Shown one piece after another: positions 36,988-46,200 of a stretch of 64,000 nucleotides of DNA. How positions within the stretch are numbered: position 1 is the stretch's first letter; each line of letters begins with the position of its first letter. The notes under the pieces were generated by a model. That model was not told where the DNA came from. It saw only the letters and a list, made by a program, of their open reading frames with translations, and searched no databases. A program made the translations under genes and the position numbers. The DNA comes from CAVRUD01 sp963724285 (GTDB lineage: Bacteria; Chloroflexota; Chloroflexia; Thermomicrobiales; UBA6265), in assembly GCA_963724285.1 (NCBI GenBank), contig CAVRUD010000030.1, forward strand, positions 1-64,000, in the 5' to 3' direction.

Positions 36988-39594
36988 CTATGAATCAGAT
37001 GGAAGCCAGCCCGAATGTCGCGCGACTCGGACCGCCTCCATGCGCCGGTTGACCCCAAGTTTCTCGAAGATGTGCTCGACATGCTTCATCGCCGTGCTGG
37101 TGGAGATGAACATGCGCTCGGCGATCTCCTGGTTGGAGAGGCTCTCCGCAATGAGTGACAGGACCTGAGTCTCCCGCCGCGATAGGGGAGACGAAACGGG
37201 CGCGGGCATAGATGGGGCCGCCGAGTGACGCGAAACCTGCGTCTGACGCGTGTCCGCGGCGGAAGCTGTCACGTGGAGGGCCACCTGGCATGCCTGCTCC
37301 AGGGTCAGCGCCGGGCCGGAGGCAAGCACCGCCGTAGCGGCACGGGCGAGCAGCTTCTCGGCTGCGGCGCGCTCCGCTGCCCGGCGAGCCCGTTCCCCGG
37401 CCGGGACGACGTAGCCTGTGCGGCTGCGCCAGGCGTCGATGCTCCCCCAGATGAGCAGCGCCCGGTCGGGTTGGTTCGCGGCGACGGCTACGGAGGCAAA
37501 GCGTTCCAGGCATTCGACGGTGCCGAAATCTGTACCAGTCTCGCGCAGGGTGTGGAACGCCTGCGACAGGTCCGCCAGGGCGGCCTGACTGTCGCCACGT
37601 CTGAGCAGGACGGTTGAACGCTCGAGGGTTGCATAGGCGACCCACTCGCGCTCGGCGAGATCGTCGGCGAGTTCGAGACCGCGACCCAGCCAGGTGTCGG
37701 CTGCGTCGAACTCGTTCCGCGCCAGGGCGTTCCGGCCGATTTCCAGGTATGCCGCGATCCGCAGATCGTAGTCATCGATCGAGCCCAGGAGTGGAAGGAG
37801 TTGACCTGTGGCGGCGTCCGCCTCGTCTTGCCTGCCGGCGGAGCGGTAGATGCGGCTGAGGTGTGCGAGCGCGAGGCCTATGCCAGGCGTGTCCCCTGCC
37901 ACAGAGTAGATTTCTTGGGCTTCCTGGAGGTACGACTGAGCCTCGTCGTACTTGCCCTGCGCTCCGGCGATTGCCCCGACATTGCGCAGAAGACCGGCCA
38001 CGAGTTTGGGATCGCCAAGGCCGCGAGCAAGCTCAAGCCCTTGGCGGTAGTACTGCTCGGCTTCGCGGGCGTTGCCGTCGCCGACGGCATTGCCGAGGCG
38101 GCGGAGAGCGGCGGCGCGGGCCGTGGACTCTACCCCTGCGCTGGCGGCAACCGCCCGCTTGAGCCAGTCGATCGCTTCCTGACGGTAGCCACGACGGTCC
38201 CAATAGGGCCAAAGGGCAGTGGCAAGGCGGAGACCGCAGTCGAGATCCGGGTTCGGGCCGTCGATGGCCCAGGCGAGGGCGAGGCGCAGATTGCCGAGTT
38301 CGGCATCGAGCGTGACTCCCCACCGGGCGTGATCCGGGCCGCCGAGGCCCTGTTCGGCTTGCTGGGCCAGTGTGAGGTAGTGCAGGGCGTGCGCGTGGCG
38401 GACGGCCCGCTCTTCCCCGGCGGCGCCGAGCTGGGAGGCGGCGAACTCCTGGGTGGTGGCCAGCATGGAGAAGCGCTGGCCCGACGTCGTGCTGGAGTCG
38501 ACATGGAGGAGGTTCTCGTCGCAGAGGCGGGAGATCGTGTCGGCGACCCGGGTCGAATCGAGCCCGTCTTCTCCGGTAGGGGAACCGGGGTCAGGAACGG
38601 CCGACACGGCCGCTGCGCCGGCAATGGTGCAGCCGTCGACGAAGACGCTGAGGCGACGGAAGAGTGTTTGCGCGGGCGGATCGAGCAGGCCGTAGGACCA
38701 GGCGACGGCGTTCTCGACGGTACGGTGGCGTAGCGGGGCATCATCCGGGCCGGCTGGCAGAGGGCTGGGGCGGTCTCGCAGCTCGCGAAGGAGCGTCTCG
38801 GAGCCGAGCACGGCGAGACGGGTGGCGACGATCTCGAGCGCGAGCGGGAGGCCATCGACGCGGCGGCAGATCTCGGCGAGATCGGGCGCGTTGGCGGCGG
38901 TGATGGCGAAGCGGCGATCCCGCGATTGTGCGCGTTGGGCGAGCAGTTGGACGGCATCGAGCGCTTCGATCCGTTGCCGGGTTGTGTCGGGGTCGGGACC
39001 GTGCAGCACCGCAACCGGCGGCACCTGGAGGGGTTCGACCTGATAGACGATCTCGCCCGTCAGGTTGAGAAAGCGGCGACTGGTGGCGACAACGGCGACC
39101 CCGGGGCAGGACTGGAGAATGCCGGAGACGACCGGACCGGCCGCAAGCAGGTGCTCGAAATTGTCGAGGATCAGCAACAGGGAGCGGACGCGTAGGTGAT
39201 CGACGATGCGGTCGAGGGGCGACTGATCGCCTGTCTCCTTGAGCCGGAACTCCCCGGCGATCGTCGGGGCAAGGAGATCGGGGTCGTTCAAGGCATCAAG
39301 GCGCACGAAGACGGCACCGTGCGTGAAGCGGGGGTGTCGCCCGGCGATCACCGCCTCGTAGATCCGGGCGGCAAGCTGGGTTTTGCCGACGCCTCCGGGG
39401 CCGGTGAGGGTGATCAAGTCACGACCGTCATCCAGAAGGCGATGGAGGTACTCGAGATCCGCAGTGCGGCCGATGAAGGGGCCTCCGCGGGGCGGGCGGG
39501 CGCCAACCCCGATCGGCTCCGGATCGGGGTCGGACTCCAGGTCGGTGTTTGCCCACGACACGTCGGGGTTGCGCTCGGAAGGAGAGGCTAGCAT
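36988..39594 (-). CDS. LuxR family regulator with STAND-type ATPase (2)
   Basis: 868 residues. The ATPase part has GPFIGRTADLEYLHRLLDDG, Walker A LITLTGPGGVGKTQLAARIY, LLILDNFEHLLAAGPVVSGI and VVATSRRFLNLTGEIVYQVE. The winged helix ENAVAWSYGLLDPPAQTLFR comes next, then about 350 residues of TPR-like helices. The C-terminal LuxR HTH is LSRRETQVLSLIAESLSNQE, then STAMKHVEHIFEKLGVNRRM. It is convergent with the CHAT gene (55 bp apart). Same architecture as its three paralogues in the window but clearly diverged in the sensor part. Confidence 0.9.
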   Translation of the reverse strand: MLASPSERNPDVSWANTDLESDPDPEPIGVGARPPRGGPFIGRTADLEYLHRLLDDGRDLITLTGPGGVGKTQLAARIYEAVIAGRHPRFTHGAVFVRLDALNDPDLLAPTIAGEFRLKETGDQSPLDRIVDHLRVRSLLLILDNFEHLLAAGPVVSGILQSCPGVAVVATSRRFLNLTGEIVYQVEPLQVPPVAVLHGPDPDTTRQRIEALDAVQLLAQRAQSRDRRFAITAANAPDLAEICRRVDGLPLALEIVATRLAVLGSETLLRELRDRPSPLPAGPDDAPLRHRTVENAVAWSYGLLDPPAQTLFRRLSVFVDGCTIAGAAAVSAVPDPGSPTGEDGLDSTRVADTISRLCDENLLHVDSSTTSGQRFSMLATTQEFAASQLGAAGEERAVRHAHALHYLTLAQQAEQGLGGPDHARWGVTLDAELGNLRLALAWAIDGPNPDLDCGLRLATALWPYWDRRGYRQEAIDWLKRAVAASAGVESTARAAALRRLGNAVGDGNAREAEQYYRQGLELARGLGDPKLVAGLLRNVGAIAGAQGKYDEAQSYLQEAQEIYSVAGDTPGIGLALAHLSRIYRSAGRQDEADAATGQLLPLLGSIDDYDLRIAAYLEIGRNALARNEFDAADTWLGRGLELADDLAEREWVAYATLERSTVLLRRGDSQAALADLSQAFHTLRETGTDFGTVECLERFASVAVAANQPDRALLIWGSIDAWRSRTGYVVPAGERARRAAERAAAEKLLARAATAVLASGPALTLEQACQVALHVTASAADTRQTQVSRHSAAPSMPAPVSSPLSRRETQVLSLIAESLSNQEIAERMFISTSTAMKHVEHIFEKLGVNRRMEAVRVARHSGWLPSDS

Positions 39595-39737
39595 CGGGGT
39601 CCCCGACTTGCTGTCAATCGGCCGCGTGAATCGGCTCGTGATCGCATTGTCGGGGCTTTGGGCGTTTCGTCAAGTGCGACGGGAGTGGCGGAAGGGCATT
39701 GCGCCGCGAAATCCCAATCCGATGGGACATCTTGGCG

Positions 39738-39933
39738 GGGTGTGCCCCATCGTTTTGCATGGTGGCGACGGCGGTACCGCCCGTCGTCGTCGTAGGGGAG
39801 GGTCCCGTGCCCTCCCATCGTCCGCAGGACGATAGCCGCGTTGCCAGCCGCCGCGTCTCGTTATGCCCTTCGGGCATGGGAGGGCACAGGACCCTCCCCT
39901 ACGACGACAGGCACAAAACCGTGGGGAACACCC
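39738..39933. mobile_element. MITE-like element, copy 2, with perfect 9-bp target duplication
   Basis: 196 bp, starting GGGTGTGCCCCATCGTTTTG and ending CAAAACCGTGGGGAACACCC, so the termini are inverted repeats. The inner arms (GTCGTAGGGGAGGGTCCCGT and their complement) match copy 1 at 31526. ATCTTGGCG occurs immediately left (39729-39737) and right (39934-39942), a perfect 9-bp target-site duplication. The middle 35 bp differ from copy 1. It lies between the LuxR gene's start and the iron-sulfur assembly gene. Confidence 0.85.
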
Positions 39934-40081
39934 ATCTTGGCGCGGGAGGTTGCGTCCCGGGCGCGCCGTGCTATCATTTCGGAAGTGGAGCGATAGCCCA
40001 GACCGTGGGAGCTCCCGTGAGCGGGAGACCTGGACCGGGTGGGAAGTCTGGTCGCGCTGGCTCCGTGGAGGAATAAGAACG

Positions 40082-40465
40082 ATGGTTGCTGCAGCCCAGA
40101 CCGTTCCGGCGGTGGCGATGACACCGGCGGCGGTCGGCCAGTTGAAGCGTTTTCTCGAGGAGCAGGGCACGCCGGACTACGGCCTGCGCGTCTTTGTCTC
40201 CCCGGGGGGCTGCTCCGGTCTCTCCTACGGGATGACGATCGATGAGGCGGCCGAAGAGGGCGACGAGGTCTTCGAGACCGACGGCGTCAAGATCATGATC
40301 GACAATTTCAGCGCCATGTACCTGACAGGCGCCGAGATCGACTACACCCTGATGGGCGGATTCCTGGTGCGCAACCCGAACGCGGTTGCCTCCTGCGCCT
40401 GCGGCCACTCATTCGACGCGGGCGGCAATGAGCCGACGGCGCGCGGCTGCGGCGGCTGCGGGTAA
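40082..40465 (+). CDS. Iron-sulfur cluster assembly accessory protein (HesB/IscA/ErpA family)
   Basis: 127 residues from ATG 40082, with GGAGG about 12 nt upstream. A-type scaffold/carrier that binds Fe or an Fe-S cluster and passes it to apoproteins. The three conserved cysteines are C44 in SPGGCSGLSYG and C105/C107 in NPNAVASCACGHSF. The middle strand DGVKIMIDNFSAMYLTGAEI, then DYT, is typical. The C-terminal tail is extended and ends in a CGGCG. Stand-alone gene followed by a strong terminator. The extra Cys-rich tail could give additional metal binding. Confidence 0.92.
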   Translation: MVAAAQTVPAVAMTPAAVGQLKRFLEEQGTPDYGLRVFVSPGGCSGLSYGMTIDEAAEEGDEVFETDGVKIMIDNFSAMYLTGAEIDYTLMGGFLVRNPNAVASCACGHSFDAGGNEPTARGCGGCG

Positions 40466-40494
40466 CCCGCTTCCCACCTCCAACTGATGCGAAG

Positions 40495-40540
40495 ACGGCC
40501 GGCGGCGAGGTGACCCCTCGCCGCCGGCCGCCGTGTTTTT
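40495..40540 (+). terminator. Rho-independent terminator of the iron-sulfur assembly gene
   Basis: ACGGCCGGCGGCGAGG is followed by TGAC and a near-perfect complement (40514-40534), then TTTTT at 40536-40540. It has a strong GC stem and a U-tract, 30 bp after the stop codon. Confidence 0.9.
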
Positions 40541-40683
40541 GCGCTCGATGCCGCATCGGATGGGGACCGGATCACGCAGGGTCGGGATTGGACTCGCTAG
40601 CAGATTGTCTGACCAATCACAAGGAACACCGGGGGATTTGTAGCAAAACATACACATGAAAACCGATTCACCCAGGTTTTTTG

Positions 40684-40703
40684 TTTGTGAAGACCATCAC
40701 AAA
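40684..40703. promoter_or_regulatory. CRP/FNR-type palindrome
   Basis: TTTGTGA-N6-TCACAAA with perfect 7-bp arms contains the CRP consensus TGTGA-N6-TCACA exactly. It lies 5-25 bp upstream of a plausible -35 element and about 430 bp before the sigma factor start. It suggests control of the sigma factor's distal promoter by a CRP/FNR regulator. Confidence 0.55.
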
Positions 40704-40707
40704 GTAC

Positions 40708-40736
40708 TTCACAGATTCGCAGATTGCCAATAAACT
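40708..40736 (+). promoter_or_regulatory. Candidate sigma-70 promoter upstream of sigma factor gene
   Basis: TTCACA and TAAACT with 17-bp spacing, immediately downstream of the CRP-type palindrome. If used, the sigma mRNA has a leader of nearly 390 nt (40744-41131) in which I find no supported gene; an inverted repeat GCTGACCGGT/ACCGGTTAGC brackets 41028-41080. Confidence 0.4.
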
Positions 40737-41131
40737 GCTATGGTGGGGACGCATCCGCAGACCCCCGCTGAACGTATACATAATGTACGGAGTCGCGCAC
40801 GGACACCTCCGCAATGCGGCCGCGGCCCGCTTCGTGCAGTTGTTGCATACAGATCTGGCGTTCGCCCCGCGCAGCGCCTCGAACGACCGGAGTTGCAGCG
40901 TCCATGAGACAGGACGGACTGTCGATTCCTGTCGCATTAGCCAGCCGGACGGCCCTGGGTGCCGGCACGACCGTTGGCGTCGTTACTCCTACCGCTTCAA
41001 GCGTGCGTGGAGCCGTCGCCGAGATTTGCTGACCGGTTTCGCATCCCCGCTGTTCGATCGGACTCACCAGACCGGTTAGCGAGGCGTTGGGGTCGACGCG
41101 AACATGTCGAGCCATGAGGAGTATAGGACGA

Positions 41132-42142
41132 ATGAGCGATTCTTTGCAGACCTACGACGTTGCGAAGCTTGACGAGCTCCTGCCGGATGCCGTCGGACGC
41201 GACGACAAGGTCGAAATTCCTGAGGAGATCCAGACTCAGCTGGCCGGGGAGACCGAGCCAGAAGTCGATCTCGAACGGGATCTTGACGTCCTACAGCGCC
41301 TCGATCCCAACTTCATCAACGACCCGGTGCGGCTCTACCTGCGCGAGATCGCGGAGACGCCGTTGCTGACCCATGCCCAGGAGATCGACCTGGCCCAGCG
41401 GGTCGAGAACAACGAGCAGGAGGCCACCCAGCTCTTCGTCCGCGCTAACCTCCGCCTGGTGGTCTCGATCGCGAAGCGCTACGTCAACCGCGGCCTGACC
41501 CTGTTGGACTTGATCCAGGAGGGGAATATCGGACTGATGCGGGCGGTCCAGAAGTATGACTGGCGGAAGGGCTTCCGCTTCAGCACCTACGCCACCTGGT
41601 GGATCCGGCAGGCGATCACCCGGGCGATCGCCGACCAGAGCCGCACGATCCGGCTGCCGGTCCACATGGGCGACTCGATCTCCCGCTACCGCAAGACCCT
41701 CAACCTCCTCGCCCAGGATCTCGGCCGCCAGCCGACCCCGGAAGAGGTGGCCGAGGCGATGATGGTCCAGCCGGAGAAGATCCAGCAGATCGTGCAGGCG
41801 GCCCAGCGGACCATCTCGCTGGAGACGCCGATCGGCAACGAGGACGACACCAGTCTCGGCGACCTGATCGCCGACGAGGTCAGCGAGACCCCGTACGAGG
41901 CGGCCAGCGAGAGCATGCTGAAGCGCGACGTGAACGCGGCGCTCGATACGCTCACTTCGCGGGAGAAGCTGGTCCTGCAGCTGCGCTTCGGCCTGGGTCA
42001 GGGCCACCAGCACACGCTGGCCGAGGTCGGCGAGCAGCTCCAGATCAGCCGCGAGCGCGTCCGCCAGATCGAGAACGAGGCCCTGCAGAAGCTGCGGCGG
42101 CTGGACGGCGAGCGGCTGTTCGCCTACCACCAGGAGCTGTAG
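41132..42142 (+). CDS. RNA polymerase sigma factor, RpoD/SigA family
   Basis: 336 residues from ATG 41132 (MSDSLQTYDVAKLDELLPDA). Region 1.2 (DPVRLYLREIAETPLLTHAQ), 2.1-2.2 (NLRLVVSIAKRYVNRGLTLL), 2.3-2.4 (GFRFSTYATWWIRQAITRAI), region 3 (RLPVHMGDSISRYRKTLNLL) and 4.1-4.2 (LTSREKLVLQLRFGLGQGHQ, then ISRERVRQIENEALQKLRRL) are all intact. Region 1.1 is absent, so it is a short primary-type or group 2 sigma factor. It is monocistronic with a long leader and its own perfect terminator. The last 30-40 codons and the terminator recur in three damaged copies downstream (46.7, 51.3 and 52.0 kb). Confidence 0.93.
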   Translation: MSDSLQTYDVAKLDELLPDAVGRDDKVEIPEEIQTQLAGETEPEVDLERDLDVLQRLDPNFINDPVRLYLREIAETPLLTHAQEIDLAQRVENNEQEATQLFVRANLRLVVSIAKRYVNRGLTLLDLIQEGNIGLMRAVQKYDWRKGFRFSTYATWWIRQAITRAIADQSRTIRLPVHMGDSISRYRKTLNLLAQDLGRQPTPEEVAEAMMVQPEKIQQIVQAAQRTISLETPIGNEDDTSLGDLIADEVSETPYEAASESMLKRDVNAALDTLTSREKLVLQLRFGLGQGHQHTLAEVGEQLQISRERVRQIENEALQKLRRLDGERLFAYHQEL

Positions 42143-42170
42143 GCGTCGGGGCGTTCGGATGCAGGAACTT

Positions 42171-42206
42171 GAGCGAGGGGGCGGCCGATTGGCCGCCCCC
42201 TCGCTC
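42171..42206 (+). terminator. Terminator of the sigma factor gene
   Basis: A perfect 16-bp stem: GAGCGAGGGGGCGGCC, loop GATT, then the complement; followed by GTGTTGGT. The GGCC-GATT-GGCC core is shared with the hairpins behind the sigma fragments at 46837 and, in altered form, 51404 and 52172. Confidence 0.85.
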
Positions 42207-42232
42207 GTGTTGGTAGAGAGCCGGACATCGGG

Positions 42233-43090
42233 CTACTTCGTCGCGACCCCGACGATCAATTCGCACGGGCCGACGAATCCGTCCGGCCCTTCGAACTGAC
42301 GGAGTTCTTGGGCGATCTCGTCCCAGACCGCTTCCTGTTCGACGGCGGGCAACCCTGACAGCATCTGGTGGAGGGCGCCAAACGCCTCGCGCTCGAAGCG
42401 GACGCATTCGGCCGCGCTCGATAGGCGTAGGGGTGAAGAGACGATGGCCGTGCGGATGTCGCGGAATCCGACCCGATCGAAGGCATCTGCCAGCCCACCA
42501 TCGCCGCCCAGGCTGAAGGGTCCCGGCTGCCCGGGCGCCGGAGGGGGAAGCTGCGCGCGTTGTCGGATGATCCCGACCGGGATCGAGAAAAACCGGTTCC
42601 GCTCCGGCGTGGTGTAGACGATGGCGGTGACCCGTCCACCCGGTTTCAGCACGCGGCGCATCTCGGCCAGCGCCCCCTGCTGGTCCGGGAAGTAGATCAG
42701 TCCGACCCGGGATGTCACGGCGTCGAAGGTGGCGTCTTCCAAATCCAGGTGCTCGCCGTCCATCACCTGGGTTTCGACGTGCGTCAAACCCTGCGCCGCC
42801 GCTGCTTGGGCCGCATAGTCGAGGAGCTTCGCCGAAATGTCGGTGGCGAGGACGACGCCCGTCGGGCCGACTCGGCGTGCGATCGTCAGGGCCGGCTCGC
42901 CCGCCCCGGTGGCGATATCCAGAACCCTCTGGCCGGGGCCGATCTCGGCGAGGTCGAGCATGACTTCCGTTGCGTTACCGAACCAGGATTCGATGGTCGG
43001 ACCCCATCGGTTCCATGCGTCCGCCGCCTGCTGCCATTGCTCGCGCGTGGTTTCCTTGTAGCGGATCGGGTCGAAGGTGGTGGCTTGCAT
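42233..43090 (-). CDS. Class I SAM-dependent methyltransferase (UbiE/Methyltransf_11 type)
   Basis: 285 residues from ATG 43090, GGAGA 6 nt upstream. SAM motif I is QRVLDIATGAGEPALTIARR, motif II VLATDISAKLLDYAAQAAAA, an acidic post-motif EHLDLEDATFDAVTSRVGLI, and motif III LKPGGRVTAIVYTT. Members methylate small molecules such as quinones or lipids; the substrate is unknown. It ends just after the sigma terminator and is divergent from the SARP regulator, whose start is 163 bp away. It lies in the first block bounded by sigma 3'-end copies. Confidence 0.85.
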   Translation of the reverse strand: MQATTFDPIRYKETTREQWQQAADAWNRWGPTIESWFGNATEVMLDLAEIGPGQRVLDIATGAGEPALTIARRVGPTGVVLATDISAKLLDYAAQAAAAQGLTHVETQVMDGEHLDLEDATFDAVTSRVGLIYFPDQQGALAEMRRVLKPGGRVTAIVYTTPERNRFFSIPVGIIRQRAQLPPPAPGQPGPFSLGGDGGLADAFDRVGFRDIRTAIVSSPLRLSSAAECVRFEREAFGALHQMLSGLPAVEQEAVWDEIAQELRQFEGPDGFVGPCELIVGVATK

Positions 43091-43252
43091 GGCTATCTCC
43101 ACTGTTGCGCTGTCCATTCGCCTGCTCCCCGCAAGCGACGCCGGCGAACTTCGCTTCCGGATGCCGCTGTCTTGACGGCACCGGCGATAATGTGCGCGAC
43201 GCATACGCAACGTATCGCGACGGCGTGGCAGAATCGTTCCAAGGAGCGTTCC

Positions 43253-46200
43253 ATGGCGCGTTTGAACCTGGCAGTCCTTGGGGCTCCGGAGGTGCGCCTC
43301 GGCCGGGAGGTCTTGGCGTTCGCGACGCGCAAGTCCCTGGCGCTCCTTGTCTACCTGCTGGTCGAGGGTGGCCAGCACCGTCGCGATAGGTTGACGGACG
43401 TGTTCTGGCCCGAAAGCGATGGTGCCGCCGGGCGGGCGACCTTGCGGAGCACTCTGGCGCGGCTGCGCGACGGGCTCCACCGAGCCGAGAACGAGCGCCA
43501 CTTGATCATCGAGCGCGATACCGTCGGCTTCGATTTCGCGTCAGATTTCGGGCTCGATCTCCGCGCCCTCCAATCCGCCGCCAACCTTGCGGGATCGCTC
43601 GCAGGCATGGCGCGGCCGGTCGGAGAATCGCGCCAGACCGCCATCGCCCGGCTCCGGGAAGGGGCCGCTGTCTGGCGCGGAGCGTTCCTTGAGGGATTCT
43701 CCCTGCGCGATGCGCCGGACTTCGATGACTGGGCTGGCCTGCAACGCGAGATCTGGCAGCGCCGGATGGAGGTAGTGCTCGACCGGTTGTCTCAACTGGA
43801 GGCCGATGCCGGCGCCGGCGAGGCGGCGATCGAGACGGTCGAGCGGTGGCTGCGCCTGAATCCGCTTGAGGAGCGCGCCCACCGCCGGTTGATGCAGGTG
43901 TACGCCGCCGGCGGCGACCGCGCCGCGGCGCGGCGTGCCTACGGCAACTGCCGGGCGATCCTGGAGAAGGAGCTGGGTGTTCGCCCCGATCCTGAAACAG
44001 AGGCACTGGCTGAGCGCTATCGGGCCTCCTCGTCCCCGACACAACGACCGGATCACGCACATGTGCCTCGCGTTGCGCCGGGCCCGGGCGACGGGATCCT
44101 CGTCGGTCGTGACGACGAGTTCACCGCGCTGGTCGAGCGTTACCACTCCGCAGCGAGGGGGCAGACCCAGGCCGTGCTCCTTCTCGGCGAAGCGGGCATC
44201 GGGAAGACGCGGCTGGCGACCGCGTTCCTCGATTGGGCGGGGGCCCAGGGGGCCGATGTCCTCCATGGGCGCGCGTTCGAGGCGGGCGCCGGGTTGTCGT
44301 ATCAACCGCTGGTCGATGCCTTGCGCCCTCGGTTCGAGCGCGAGACGGCCCTGGAGACCCTCCTTAGCGAAACATGGCTGGCGGAGCTAAGCCGGCTCTT
44401 GCCGGAGCTCCGAGATCGGCGCCCCGCGCTGCCCTCCCTGGCCGCTGACGAGGCAGCGGCCCGCGCTCGCCTCTTTGAAGCTGTGGCGCGGGCAGGGCTG
44501 GCCCTGGCCGCTCGGGCACCGCTGGTGGTGTTCATCGACGATGTCCAGTGGGCAGACGCCGCGTCGCTGGACGTGCTGCGCTATGCCGGCAGACGTTGGA
44601 CGCAGGACAGGGCTCCAGTTCTGCTGCTCTGTTGCCTACGATCCGAGGCACTTGCGGGCCAGCCCGCGCTCGCCGAGTGGAAGGGAGGTTTGCGCCGCGA
44701 CCTCGACGTGAGCGACCTGGATCTCGGCCCCCTCACTTACAACGACACCGTCCAGTTGGTGCGCAGTTGGGAGAGTGCCGCGGCTCCAATACCTGGCTCT
44801 GAATCGGTTGCCCGCTGGGTCTTCGAAACGACACACGGACAGCCGCTCTTTGTCGTCGAAACCCTCCGGGCGCTCCACGAGCGCGGGATTCCGGCAGGCA
44901 TGGGTGTGGGATCTGAGGGCGACCTCCTGCCCACCGGCGTGCGCCGGGTCATCCACGACCGGTTGACGCCGCTCTCCACGGACGCTCGTGATCTCTTGAC
45001 CGCGGCGGGTGTGATCGGGCAGGAAGCCGGGTTCGATCTGCTGTGCACGGTGAGTGCTCTTGCCGAGGGAGATGGCCTGGCGGCGCTGGATACGGCTATC
45101 CGGTACCGGTTGCTGCGTGAGGTAGGTGGCCGCGAGGGCAATGCGGGATACGGGTATTACGACTTTACCCACGACAGGATCAGGGACGTGGTCTACGCGG
45201 AGGCCGGCGAGGCGAGGCGGCGCGTTTTTCATCGCCGTGCCCTGGAAGCCCTGGAGGAGGGGGATGCGCCATCGGCCGAACTCGCCCGGCACGCGCAGGG
45301 CGCTGGGCTCGACGACGCAGCTCTCAGGTTGAGCATCGCCGCCGGTGATGCGGCTATGCGCCTGCTAGCGGCACGGGATGCGGCCGTTCATTTCGAGCGG
45401 GCGATCGCACTGGCGGAGCGCCTCGGCCGGGCCGATCTGCTCGCCGACCTGCACGCCCGGCGCGGCCACGCCTTCGTCAGCGTGGCGTTGTGGGCCGCGG
45501 CGCGACCCGAACTGGAGGCGGCACTCAGCGGGGTCCCGGATGAGGAGCACGACCGGCGCGCCGGTATCCTGACCGATCTTGCCGACGCGTGCTTCTGGAC
45601 CATGGACATCCCGGCGTTGCGCCGTCACGCGGCCGATATCCTGTCGCTTGCCGGCCGAACCAACCGGGGCGATCTCGAGGCAATCGCCATCGCCTGGCTG
45701 GCGACAGTGGAGGGCTCCGCGGGGAATCTTCCCGCCAGCGTCGAACAGAATCGGCGCGCAATCAACCGGGCGCGGGCGGCCGGCGTGACGCCGCCGCCGG
45801 TCGCCTATTTCGGCTCGATGGCGCTTTACTGGCTGGGCCGGCCCCACGACGCCACTCCAGGTATCCGCGAGGCCGTCGCCGTCGCGCGCGAGGGGAACGA
45901 CATTTCCTGGTCAATGTGGTCGCTCCCCAACCTCGGTCTGGCACTGGCGGCAACGGGGCGGTACGGGGAGGCCTTGCAGACTTTTGCCGAGGCGCGGCGG
46001 CTGGGGCGCGAATCCGGCGCGGAGACCCAGCTCGCACGGTCGATCGCCTGCTCGGCCGGATTCCGTCTGGAGCTGGGCGATGCCGTCGGGGCCGAGGCGC
46101 TCTGCCATGAAGCGCGGCAGTTGGCCCACTCCCTCGGATTCGTTCCGCCCGCGATCAGCGCGGGGATCGATCTTCTCATGAACTATGCCCGTCGGGGCGA

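Noticed and set aside
40738..41115. Minus-strand frame of 125 codons in the sigma leader
   Set aside because: No ribosome site, no recognisable fold, and it covers the likely sigma promoter region.
42560..43252. N-terminal extension of the SARP regulator frame
   Set aside because: It runs opposite the methyltransferase gene; the ATG at 43253 has AAGGAG and starts at the family's conserved N-terminus.
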